The notes below the pieces were generated by a model that was not told where the DNA came from, did no database searches, and saw only the letters and a program-made list of their open reading frames with translations. Below, piece by piece: positions 9,050 through 17,003 of a stretch of 64,000 nucleotides of DNA; within the stretch, counting starts at the first letter, position 1; each line of letters starts with the position of its first letter. Origin of the DNA: Planctomycetaceae bacterium (GTDB lineage Bacteria > Planctomycetota > Phycisphaerae > Phycisphaerales > SM1A02); the NCBI GenBank assembly GCA_027490145.1, contig JAIXYQ010000015.1:186001-250000 (forward strand), read 5' to 3'. Both the position numbers and the translations under genes were made by a program.

Positions 9050-9502
9050 TCAGTTCGCCATCGCCTTGCGCAGGGCGGCGAAGCCGTCCTTGATCACCTG
9101 ATCGCCGGCAGCGCGAATGATGGTGGTGCCGACCGCGCTCACCAGTCCGCTCATCTTCACGATCGTGGCGGTCCAGGCCATCTGCGTGCCGGTGCCGTGC
9201 GGGACAAGATCCATCTTCGTCTCGACACTGAAGGCGGTGCCGATGCCGGTCGCATCCACGCGGATGGTGACGTGTTCATCCGGGCGCTTCTCGACCAGCG
9301 TGAAGGTCATCTTCAGCGTGGTACGGATGAAGCTGAAGCCGGGCTTGACCTGGCACAGCACGCTGTCGGGGCCCGTGCGCGTGGCGCTCACCATGCCGGG
9401 CACGACCTTGCTCAGCGCATCGAGATCGGTCAGGAAGGCAAACGCCTTGGCAGGGGGGGCGTCCAGGAGTTCGGTGCCGCTGAAGGGCTCGTGCGTGGCC
9501 AT
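9050..9502 (-). CDS. CoxG/SRPBCC family protein
   Basis: A 150-aa START/Bet v1-fold (SRPBCC) protein of the CO dehydrogenase subunit G (CoxG) type. It opens with FSGTELLDAPPAKAFAFLTD and continues DLDALSKVVPG, the typical start of CoxG proteins. The central part fits the CoxG beta-sheet with VTIRVDATGIG, and a C-terminal helix ends DGFAALRKAMAN. No CO dehydrogenase genes are nearby, so its job is probably generic hydrophobic-ligand binding or membrane association rather than CO oxidation. It appears monocistronic, with a 197-base gap before the prepilin-like gene. Confidence 0.75.
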   Translation of the reverse strand: MATHEPFSGTELLDAPPAKAFAFLTDLDALSKVVPGMVSATRTGPDSVLCQVKPGFSFIRTTLKMTFTLVEKRPDEHVTIRVDATGIGTAFSVETKMDLVPHGTGTQMAWTATIVKMSGLVSAVGTTIIRAAGDQVIKDGFAALRKAMAN

Positions 9503-9727
9503 GGGCGGAGTCTAGGCCCCGGCCAAAGGCTCGACATGCAGTGCACCATGCAGCCGCGATGCGGCCCGTCATGCGGTCCGACCGGAGCCCGCCCCGCAGC
9601 CCGCCGTGCCATCGATCTCCGCTGATGCCGCATCCATGGGCAAATTATGGTCGTTTCGTGCAGGTTCCAGGCGACCATTGCCCGCCCGGCGACTCTTCGT
9701 AGACTCATGGTTCTCCGGGTTGTCCTC

Positions 9728-11842
9728 ATGCCACGTCGTCTTCCGCGAATCCTCGACGCAACCTCGCGTCGTACCAAGCAATGGCTCATGGTGGGCTGGG
9801 ATGCCACCTCGGCGGCGTCGGCGCTCTTGGGCGCGGTCGCGCTGCGGCTGGGCACGACGACCCCCTGGACCAGCGTGCCTTGGTGGGAAATCGTCGCGTT
9901 CGCCTGCCTGGTGCCGGTGGCGTTCCAGCTGTTGGGGCTCTACCGCGAGATCACGCGGTATGTGGGGCCGCGCGTGGCCTTCACGATCGGGCAGGGCACG
10001 GTGGTGGCGTGCGTGGCGTTTGCCATGCTGCTCTTCACCACGCCGGACCGCGGCGGCGGGTTCCCGCGCACGGCGGTGCCGATCGCAGGGCTCATGGTGC
10101 TCCTGTCCAGCGGCGGCGCCCGGTTGCTGGTGCGCCACCTGCTGCGGGCGACCATCGTCGGCAAGCGTCGCGTGGCGATCTACGGCGCGGGCGATGCCGG
10201 CGCCGGGCTCATGGTCGCCATGGCGCAGGATGCCGCCACCGAAGTGGTCGCGTTCTTCGATGACAGTCCTCGCCGCGCTGGTGGGGCGATCCGCGGGGTA
10301 CCCATCTTCACCACGGATGGGCTGCGCGAGCGCCTGGTGCGCATGGATGTGCAGGCGTTTCTGGTGGCGCTTTCGGCGTCGGCCCGCCGGCAGCAGCACG
10401 CCGTGCTTGAGCAGGTCAACCTGATGGGCATCCCGGTGCTCGTCGTTCCCACGCTCGCCGAAATCCACGGCGGCCAAGTGCGTGTGGATCAGCTTCGGCC
10501 CGTTGCGCTGGAAGACCTGCTCGGTCGCGAGCCGGTGGCACCCGATCGTGCGCTGCTGAGCGCCGATGTCACGGGCAAGGTCGTCATGGTCACGGGTGGC
10601 GGCGGTTCGATCGGCAGTGAGCTCTGCCGCCAGATCGCTGCGCTCGGCCCCAAGTCGCTGGTCATCGTTGACCACGGCGAATTCAACCTGTTCCAGATTG
10701 ACAGCGAAATGAGCCGCCTGGTCGCGCAGGGTGCGCCCGGCGGCGCGCGCGTGCAGTTGGTCCGTCACCTGGCCAGCGTCACCGATGCGGTGCGCATGGA
10801 CCAGATCATCGCGCAGCACCTGCCCGACACGATCTATCACGCGGCTGCCTACAAGCACGTGCCGATCGTCGAGGACAACGAGGCCGAGGGCGCCGAGGTC
10901 AATGTGCTGGGCACGCTCCGTGTAGCCGAGGCCGCGATCCGTCACAGCGTGGCCAAGGTCGTGCTGGTCAGTACCGACAAGGCCGTGCGCCCCACGAGCG
11001 TGATGGGCGCCACCAAGCGCATGGGCGAAATGGTGCTGCAGGCGCTGCAGGCGGAGCTGGATGCGGCGGGGCGGTCGGGTGGTGATGGTGCGGGCAGTGC
11101 GGCCGCCGGCACCCCACAGGCCGCGGGTGCTGCGCCAGACCGCGCCAGTTCATCGATCGCCGACTTGCTCGATCAGCGCGCGCAGCGATGGCGTGCGCGC
11201 GGGCGCGGGGTGAACGAGGATCGTGGCGCCGGTGCGCCGCGCCGCACGGTCTTCACCATGGTGCGCTTCGGCAACGTGCTCGGGTCGAGCGGCAGCGTGG
11301 TGCCGATCTTCCGCGAGCAGATTGCGCGTGGCGGTCCGGTCACGGTCACCCATCCCGATGTCACGCGCTACTTCATGACCATCCCCGAGGCCGTGCAGCT
11401 GATCCTGCAGGCGGGCGCCATGGCCCAAGGCGGCGAGGTGTTCGTGCTCGACATGGGCGACCCGGTCAAGATCGCCGACATGGCGCGCAACATGATCCGC
11501 CTGGCTGGCCGCAGCGTGCGTGATGACGAGCACCCCACGGGCGAGATCGCGATCCACTTCACCGGGCTCCGGCCGGGCGAGAAGCTCTACGAGGAGCTGA
11601 TCATCGGCGGCGACGTCGATCGCACCTCGAACGCCGCGATCATGACCGCCCGCGAGGGCTTCATGCCCTGGGCCGCCTTCGAGGATCGCCTGCAGCGGCT
11701 CGAGGCCGCCGTCAGCCAGCGCGATGGCGCAGCGGTGCGGGCCATCGTCGAGCGCGATGCGGGCATGCGGCGCGAGGCGCGCGGGGGTGACTTCATTCGT
11801 GGCAGCGCAATCGATCAATCGCCGAGGCGGGCGAAGGCATGA
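9728..11842 (+). CDS. pglF: Membrane-bound NDP-sugar 4,6-dehydratase (CapD/PglF family)
   Basis: The N-terminus has about four membrane helices. A Rossmann-like domain (VAIYGAGDAGAG) precedes the catalytic short-chain dehydrogenase domain with VMVTGGGGSIGSEL. STDKAVRPTSVMGATKR shows the Met-x3-Lys pair that replaces Tyr-x3-Lys in PglF/FlaA1-type enzymes. The expected reaction is UDP-GlcNAc to UDP-4-keto-6-deoxy-GlcNAc. An unusual Ala/Gly-rich insert of about 60 residues separates MGATKRMGEMVLQALQAE from VRFGNVLGSSGSV. Start choice is uncertain: in-frame ATGs also occur at 9647 and 9707. The stop overlaps the next start (ATGA), so the two genes are translationally coupled. PglE-, PglD- and PglC-like genes lie close by on the other strand. 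Confidence 0.85.
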   Translation: MPRRLPRILDATSRRTKQWLMVGWDATSAASALLGAVALRLGTTTPWTSVPWWEIVAFACLVPVAFQLLGLYREITRYVGPRVAFTIGQGTVVACVAFAMLLFTTPDRGGGFPRTAVPIAGLMVLLSSGGARLLVRHLLRATIVGKRRVAIYGAGDAGAGLMVAMAQDAATEVVAFFDDSPRRAGGAIRGVPIFTTDGLRERLVRMDVQAFLVALSASARRQQHAVLEQVNLMGIPVLVVPTLAEIHGGQVRVDQLRPVALEDLLGREPVAPDRALLSADVTGKVVMVTGGGGSIGSELCRQIAALGPKSLVIVDHGEFNLFQIDSEMSRLVAQGAPGGARVQLVRHLASVTDAVRMDQIIAQHLPDTIYHAAAYKHVPIVEDNEAEGAEVNVLGTLRVAEAAIRHSVAKVVLVSTDKAVRPTSVMGATKRMGEMVLQALQAELDAAGRSGGDGAGSAAAGTPQAAGAAPDRASSSIADLLDQRAQRWRARGRGVNEDRGAGAPRRTVFTMVRFGNVLGSSGSVVPIFREQIARGGPVTVTHPDVTRYFMTIPEAVQLILQAGAMAQGGEVFVLDMGDPVKIADMARNMIRLAGRSVRDDEHPTGEIAIHFTGLRPGEKLYEELIIGGDVDRTSNAAIMTAREGFMPWAAFEDRLQRLEAAVSQRDGAAVRAIVERDAGMRREARGGDFIRGSAIDQSPRRAKA

Positions 11843-13053
11843 CTCCATCCATCGCGTGCCTGCACGCTTGGGCAGCGATGGCTTGGATGGTCGGGGCCTT
11901 GGTCTCTCCGCCCTTGGAAGGCGCCGCCTTTGCCGGCCTGGCGCTGGCGGCACTGATCCGGTGGCGTGAGTTCGTCCAGCGAATGGTCGGCGATCGGGAT
12001 TTGGGCTTCACGCTCCTGCTTCTGCTGCTGACCCTGGGTTGGGCTTGGCTTTCGATGGCCTGGAGCCCAGCGGGTGTCAACGGCAAGTCGCACGTCCGAG
12101 TTTTTCTCGCCCCCTTCATGATCGTTCACGCGGGATTGACGCTTCGCCAGGTGCTCTGCGCCATGGCCTTGCCTGGGTTGTGGTGGGCCCTGGTCCTTGG
12201 CATCGCCTGGTGTGGCGTGCCTTTGGGAGATCTCGTCCCCGAGCATCCATCGAGAGCCATGCTTGGGTTGCTCACGCTTGGTGCGGCGTGCGTGGCACAG
12301 ATGCAATCCTGGGTTGGCTGGGGCAAAGTTGGATGGTTGGCGGTCGCTTGGCTTGCATGGGGAGTGGGCGCTGCTGTCGCCAGTTCGCGCGCCGGCGTGG
12401 TTGCGGTCGCGGCCTCTGCCCTCATCACCACGGCGGTCTCTCGGCGCAGTGTGCGCAAAGGCCTGCTGGCCGTGATGGCCGCCGGACTGGCTCTTGCCCT
12501 GTCCGTCACGGTCCTTTGGTTCACCCCAGTCGGTTACAAGATGCGCTCGAAGTTCGATGCAGCCATGTCCGCTGATTCGGGCGATCCATCACACTTCGAC
12601 CTCCAGGATCTGGACACGTTGCTATCCATGCGGCTGTCACTCTGGGACTGGACGCTCGCGAGCGCCCGTCGGGAAGTCGTGGGACATGGTGCTGGGTCAT
12701 GGGAGCATCATGTCCGCGACCCCGTCATAGGAGCCACCCGGGATCGTTCCGGATACTGGCTGGATCAACGCCGTGCGTTTGGCCTGGATCATGCCCACAT
12801 GCTGCCGTTGCAGCTCTTCTATGAGCAAGGCCTGGTTGGACTGGTGCTCTTGGTCGGCTTTGCACTGATGCTGGCCGAGTGGGTCTGGAAGGCTCGCTTG
12901 ACGAAGGCTGGTGTCCTGGGACTGTCCACCCTGGTTGCCTTCTCGGTTCTGTCGTTGGTCGAGGGTGCCTTGTTGACCCGCGCGACCGCTGCAGCCCTGG
13001 CAGTCGTCGTCGCCATTCGGTCAATCGATGCCGCCGCGACGGAACCGGGCTGA
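11839..13053 (+). CDS. O-antigen ligase/polymerase family membrane protein
   Basis: A 404-aa protein with about ten hydrophobic segments. A large extracytoplasmic loop contains RLSLWDWTLASARREVVGHG and HAHMLPLQLFYEQGLVGL, the pattern of the Wzy_C/O-antigen ligase family (PF04932), where a conserved His and Arg in this loop are functional. It would join or polymerise lipid-linked glycan in the inner membrane. It overlaps the dehydratase by 4 bp (ATGA), so the two are co-translated. Its 3' end overlaps the 3' end of the convergent glycosyltransferase gene by 33 bp. Ligase and polymerase cannot be told apart from sequence. Confidence 0.75.
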   Translation: MTPSIACLHAWAAMAWMVGALVSPPLEGAAFAGLALAALIRWREFVQRMVGDRDLGFTLLLLLLTLGWAWLSMAWSPAGVNGKSHVRVFLAPFMIVHAGLTLRQVLCAMALPGLWWALVLGIAWCGVPLGDLVPEHPSRAMLGLLTLGAACVAQMQSWVGWGKVGWLAVAWLAWGVGAAVASSRAGVVAVAASALITTAVSRRSVRKGLLAVMAAGLALALSVTVLWFTPVGYKMRSKFDAAMSADSGDPSHFDLQDLDTLLSMRLSLWDWTLASARREVVGHGAGSWEHHVRDPVIGATRDRSGYWLDQRRAFGLDHAHMLPLQLFYEQGLVGLVLLVGFALMLAEWVWKARLTKAGVLGLSTLVAFSVLSLVEGALLTRATAAALAVVVAIRSIDAAATEPG

Positions 13054-13971
13054 TCCGACGCGCCAACGATTGATCCACTGCCACGCCTTGCGCAGCGGCC
13101 ATGAGCGGTGGTTGCTTGCCCATGCCTCGTAGTGATGATCTGCTTCAGAATCGGTACGAGTGGTTGCCGGGTGGATCAACGGCTCGGGCATGCACCCGGT
13201 CAGCCGGTGGCACCAGGGCGAGTCACGAGTCACGTGCGTGGCATCTGCGCCGCTTCCGATGTTGGAGACCAGGTTCCGCCCCGGCAAGACGCATCGCCCG
13301 GCGCGCATCATGTGCGCCAGGGTCCATTGGTGGTCCCATGTTCCGGGCACCGCTTGACGTGCCACGGCATCGAATCGCCGTGCCCAGGCGCGCGCGGGTC
13401 GCGCAGGAAGGTGCGGAAACAGCCGATCACCACCTTCGTTCCAGGTGCGCCACGACGTGATGTCGAGTCGATAGTGGTCCCACGATCGTCGCCAGCCGGC
13501 CCAGCCCCACACGTTGAAGTAGTTGCTGAATCCATACGATGGCCCGCCATCTGGAAGTGGAGGCGCACAGCGCGTGCCGAGCACCGACATGACCTGCTGG
13601 TCATCGCGGTACCGCGCAAGCATGGCCTCGCAGAAGGGCAGGAAGCTGGGTCCCGGTACGCAATCATCCTCAAGGATGATCCCCTCCGGTTCCTGATTGA
13701 AGAACCATGTGATGGCGCCGGACACCGCCCGGGCGCAGCCTTGATTCGAATCCAGGAATCGAGACTTCACCTCGCACGTCCAAGGGAGGTCGGTGAGCAG
13801 TTCACGAACGCGGGCGCATCCGGCGGCATCGTGGGGGAATCGCCCCGGCTCCCGAGGACCGTCGGCAGCGACGTACACACGCGGCGGTGCGAAGGGCCGC
13901 AGTGCGTCGATGACCGCCCGAAGCGGTTCAGGGCGGTTGAAGGCGAGAAGCAGGACGGCCGGCCGCTGCAT
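13021..13971 (-). CDS. Family 2-like glycosyltransferase
   Basis: A GT-A fold glycosyltransferase of 316 aa. It opens VLLLAFNRPEPLRAVIDAL, has the sugar-nucleotide segment DSNQGCARAVSGAI and the metal-binding acidic motif ILEDDCVP, and continues with a WGWAGWRRSWDHY segment typical of related proteins in surface-glycan loci. The ATG at 13971 is preceded in frame by a GTG at 13980 that would add three residues. It lies 104 bases after the aminotransferase on the same strand and is likely part of that operon. Donor and acceptor are unknown. Confidence 0.8.
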   Translation of the reverse strand: MQRPAVLLLAFNRPEPLRAVIDALRPFAPPRVYVAADGPREPGRFPHDAAGCARVRELLTDLPWTCEVKSRFLDSNQGCARAVSGAITWFFNQEPEGIILEDDCVPGPSFLPFCEAMLARYRDDQQVMSVLGTRCAPPLPDGGPSYGFSNYFNVWGWAGWRRSWDHYRLDITSWRTWNEGGDRLFPHLPARPARAWARRFDAVARQAVPGTWDHQWTLAHMMRAGRCVLPGRNLVSNIGSGADATHVTRDSPWCHRLTGCMPEPLIHPATTRTDSEADHHYEAWASNHRSWPLRKAWQWINRWRVGSARFRRGGID

Positions 13972-14075
13972 GAGATGCACTGTAGTCGGCGTACACCAAA
14001 TGTACGGGCATCAGTTCAGGGCTGTCTGATGATGGCGTGCGGGGCGCGTCGCACAGAGACCTAGCGCTCCTGTAC

Positions 14076-15398
14076 TTAGTGGGTTGGACTCATTCGGCCC
14101 GTCGTCTGCACCGACGCAATCCCAAGCAGGCACTCGCGAGCCGCAGCCGCGTAGGCGCGCATCGATGCCTGATCGATGGTGTGGTGGCAGGGGAACGTCA
14201 GGGACGTTTCGCCCAGTTGGCGGGCCACCGGGAGCCGCCCGGCTCCATCGAGTGGACCGCGCCCGCAGGCAGCGGGGGTCAGGCCGCTACGTTGGAAGAA
14301 GGGCTCTAGGTAGATCTCTGAGCAGGATCCGTGCATGGCCGGGACACCGGCAGCGTGGAGGGCGCGCAGGCAGACGTCACGATGCGCAGGGGCATCATCA
14401 CCCAAGGTGAACGCCACGCACCGGTAGTGGGCGTGTCCATCGGGCGTCCTCGGCACACGGAGTCCCGGCACCGAGCGTAGTGCGTCCTGCATGATCAGGC
14501 TGTTGCGTCGGCGCGCGGCGGACCACGCTGGCAGCTTGGCCAGTTGCCGCAGGCCGATCGCTGCCTGCATCTCGGTCATGCGGAGGTTGGTGCCCTCGTG
14601 GTGGACGACCCACTTGAAGCTGCCGGGGACCGGCGCAGCCAGGCTTGCGCCCGAGGAGTCGCTTGGATCGTCGCGTACGGGCGCGGACGGCCCCTTCGTG
14701 ACAAGGCCCAGCGCGGTGGCGTGGTCCTTGCCGTGTTGGCTGTACGACCAGCAGCGGGCGAAGAGCTCTGCGTCCGGCGTGCAGAGCATGCCGCCCTCGC
14801 CGCCGGTGGTCATGATCTTGTCCTGGCAGAAGCTCCAGCTGGCAAAGGTGCCGAAGGTGCCAAGCGGCTTGCCGTCGATGTGGCCGCCGTGGGACTGCGC
14901 GCAGTCCTCCAGGATGTGGATGTCGTGCGGGCGGGCCCAGGACACGAAGCCGGGCATGTCGCATGGCCAGCCGCCGATGTGGACGGGAATGACCGCGCGG
15001 GTGCGCGGGCCGCGGACCGCCTCGGCTGTGGTGGGCGTGATGCAGCCACTCTCTGGATCGACGTCTGCGAACACTGGCGTGGCACCCGCCAGCACCACGC
15101 ACATTGCGCTGGCCACGTAACTGCGCGGGGAGACGATCACCTCGTCGCCGGGGCCGATGCCCAAGGCGCGGAGTGCTGCGTCCATGGTCAACGAGCCATT
15201 GGCCATGCTGAGGGAGTGCAGGGTGGCTGGGGCACGAGGTATGCCGGCGCCGTGGACGCGTGACCAAGCGGCTTCGAAGTCTCGGCAGGCAGAGCCCGTC
15301 CAGTAGTTCACGCGGCCGGAGCGCAGGACAGCGTCGACCGCGGCAAGTTCGTCCGGTTCGAAGATGGGCCAAGGGGGGAGCGTGAGACGGGTTACCAC
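14076..15398 (-). CDS. pglE: DegT/DnrJ/EryC1/StrS sugar aminotransferase (PglE-like)
   Basis: A PLP-dependent aminotransferase that would convert a 4-keto sugar nucleotide to the 4-amino sugar with glutamate as donor. It is 440 aa with the PLP-ring Asp and Gln in LEDCAQSHG (Asp165, Gln168), the Schiff-base lysine at about residue 194 in FCQDKIMTTGGEGG, and a HHEGTNLRMTEMQAAIG segment. It is somewhat longer than the family norm because of a polar insert near residues 232-250. It overlaps the upstream acetyltransferase by 7 bp. With the PglF-, PglD- and PglC-like neighbours, UDP-4-amino-4,6-dideoxy-GlcNAc is the most likely product (inference). Confidence 0.87.
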   Translation of the reverse strand: MVTRLTLPPWPIFEPDELAAVDAVLRSGRVNYWTGSACRDFEAAWSRVHGAGIPRAPATLHSLSMANGSLTMDAALRALGIGPGDEVIVSPRSYVASAMCVVLAGATPVFADVDPESGCITPTTAEAVRGPRTRAVIPVHIGGWPCDMPGFVSWARPHDIHILEDCAQSHGGHIDGKPLGTFGTFASWSFCQDKIMTTGGEGGMLCTPDAELFARCWSYSQHGKDHATALGLVTKGPSAPVRDDPSDSSGASLAAPVPGSFKWVVHHEGTNLRMTEMQAAIGLRQLAKLPAWSAARRRNSLIMQDALRSVPGLRVPRTPDGHAHYRCVAFTLGDDAPAHRDVCLRALHAAGVPAMHGSCSEIYLEPFFQRSGLTPAACGRGPLDGAGRLPVARQLGETSLTFPCHHTIDQASMRAYAAAARECLLGIASVQTTGRMSPTH

Positions 15399-16030
15399 GG
15401 AGCGTGAGAGCGTAGCAGCCGCGCCGGATTTCCCACCGCCACCGCGTGGTCAGGGACGTCGGCCACCACCACGCTGCCCATGCCGATGGTGCAGCCCGAA
15501 CCGATGGTGATTCCCTGCCGGATCGAGCTCATGCTCCCCAACTCGCAGCCGGCTCCGACCTGCACGCTTCCTGCCACGCACGCCCCGGGGTTCAGCGAGC
15601 ACCAGTCTGCGATGGTGCAGTCGTGGCTCACCTGGCTGCCGCGGTTGAGGATGCAGTGGTCGCCGATCCGGATGGTGGTGGTCAGCTGGCAGCCGCCGAG
15701 GATCGAACATCCGACGCCGAGTCGAACGGTGGCATGCAACCGAAGATCCGGGTGGAGCACCTGACCCCAGCGATCAACGCCGAGGCGCTGCAGTCGCTCT
15801 ACCACGGTGCGCCGCGTGCGAGGATCGTTGATGGCGACAAGAAAGCGCGCACTCAAGTGTGATCGCGCCGAGTCGATCGATCCAAGAATGGGCCAGCCCT
15901 CGGGCGTGGACCCGGTGGCACGGTCGTCAAGGAATCCGATGAAGCGGTCAGCAGGGGCAGACAGCAAGAAGGCGTAGGCGGTCTCGCGGGCGTGTCCGCC
16001 CGCGCCCACGATGATCAGCGGCTCATCCAT
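15392..16030 (-). CDS. pglD: Sugar O/N-acetyltransferase of the NeuD/PglD family
   Basis: A 212-aa left-handed beta-helix acetyltransferase. The N-terminus is a small Rossmann half (IIVGAGGHARETAYAF), followed by a hexapeptide-repeat C-terminus with the catalytic-type His in QVSHDCTIADWCSLNPG and ending VAVGNPARLLR. PglD-type enzymes transfer acetyl from acetyl-CoA to the 4-amino group of the UDP-sugar. It sits between the PglC-like (48 bp gap) and PglE-like (7 bp overlap) genes in the order expected for a bacillosamine operon. A sialic-acid-type O-acetyltransferase is the alternative, but no sialic-acid genes are present. Confidence 0.85.
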   Translation of the reverse strand: MDEPLIIVGAGGHARETAYAFLLSAPADRFIGFLDDRATGSTPEGWPILGSIDSARSHLSARFLVAINDPRTRRTVVERLQRLGVDRWGQVLHPDLRLHATVRLGVGCSILGGCQLTTTIRIGDHCILNRGSQVSHDCTIADWCSLNPGACVAGSVQVGAGCELGSMSSIRQGITIGSGCTIGMGSVVVADVPDHAVAVGNPARLLRSHAPW

Positions 16031-16078
16031 GCACGATCGAGTCTAGTTCCCTACGGTGGAGGCGGCATCCGCGACGCT

Positions 16079-16612
16079 TTACGGCGCGGCTCGGGAAGCA
16101 CCAGCGCCCCGAAATGGCGGCATGGTCGCGTGGCCGGCGGCGGAGACATTGCGCCGCGCCAGCACCTGCCAGACCGTCATCCACAGGATCTTGCAGTCGA
16201 GCCAGAATGACCGGTTGTCCACGTACCACACGTCGAGTCGGAACTTCTCCTCCCAGCCGATCGCGTTGCGGCCGTTCACCTGGGCCCAGCCCGTGATGCC
16301 AGGCTTCACCTCGTGGCGGCGCATCTGTTCCGGGGTGTAAAGCGGCAGATACTCGGGCAGCAGGGGGCGCGGACCGACCAGCGACATGTCGCCCTTCAGG
16401 ACGTTCCAGAGGGTCGGAAGCTCGTCCAGGCTGGTGGCACGGAGGAAGCGGCCGAACCGGGTGATCCGGATGGCGTCGGTGGCAAGCGGGTCCTCGCCCG
16501 GCCGCGGATCGCGCATCGTCTTCAGCTTGTAGAGCATGAAGGGCTTGCCGTGCAGGCCGATGCGGGGTTGGTGGAAGAGCATCGCCATACGTGGATCGTA
16601 TTCTTGCCTCAT
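16079..16612 (-). CDS. pglC: PglC-like undecaprenyl-phosphate sugar-1-phosphate transferase, N-terminally truncated
   Basis: A monotopic phosphoglycosyl transferase that would move an acetylated amino sugar-1-phosphate onto undecaprenyl phosphate, starting glycan assembly. It keeps the PglC-type core: QPRIGLHGKPFMLYKLKTM, the catalytic Asp-Glu of SLDELPTLWNVLKGDM, VGPRPLLPEYLPLY, PGITGWAQVNGRNAI, and a PglC-like tail with GHAT. The N-terminal re-entrant membrane helix (about 38 residues) is missing. The frame upstream to a GTG at 16702 encodes only basic, non-hydrophobic residues, and no other frame supplies the helix. The truncation coincides with a drop in GC bias, so recombination probably removed the 5' end. 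Activity without the helix is doubtful. Confidence 0.75.
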   Translation of the reverse strand: MRQEYDPRMAMLFHQPRIGLHGKPFMLYKLKTMRDPRPGEDPLATDAIRITRFGRFLRATSLDELPTLWNVLKGDMSLVGPRPLLPEYLPLYTPEQMRRHEVKPGITGWAQVNGRNAIGWEEKFRLDVWYVDNRSFWLDCKILWMTVWQVLARRNVSAAGHATMPPFRGAGASRAAP

Positions 16613-17003
16613 GGGTACAAGAAGCCGTCGGGCTCCGTTGGCGCCCCTGGTCACCCTCGGCGGTGGTCGTAGAAGAACAGATGCGGCGCGATCGCGCTCC
16701 ACAGAGCCCCTAATCAGTATCGAAGAAGTGAATGATGTTGTTGTTGCAGGGGCGCTGCACTACGAACTGCTTGTCCAAAGTCTTTGCCGCACCCGCCTAA
16801 GTACGCGGGATCAAGACGCTGTATCCTTCATCACTTCAGTCCAGAGCTCGGTACTGCTCGGTCAACTTCGGAGAGCACCATTGGTGGCGACATATCCCCC
16901 GCTTCCGCCGATAACGGCGCTCTCGCCTTGCCGCTGGCGGGCGCGGGGGACTTTCTGATCACCACCGCTAATGATGCGTGGACCGGTGAAGGCGAACTGT
17001 TAA
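16613..17003. other. Gene-free stretch at a composition boundary
   Basis: I see no convincing gene here. The left part is in frame with the truncated PglC-like gene but encodes no family-like residues. The right part has mixed codons and several stops. A weak GAAGG lies before the TTG start at 17004. This is where the strongly GC-biased DNA on the left changes to less biased DNA on the right. Confidence 0.5.
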
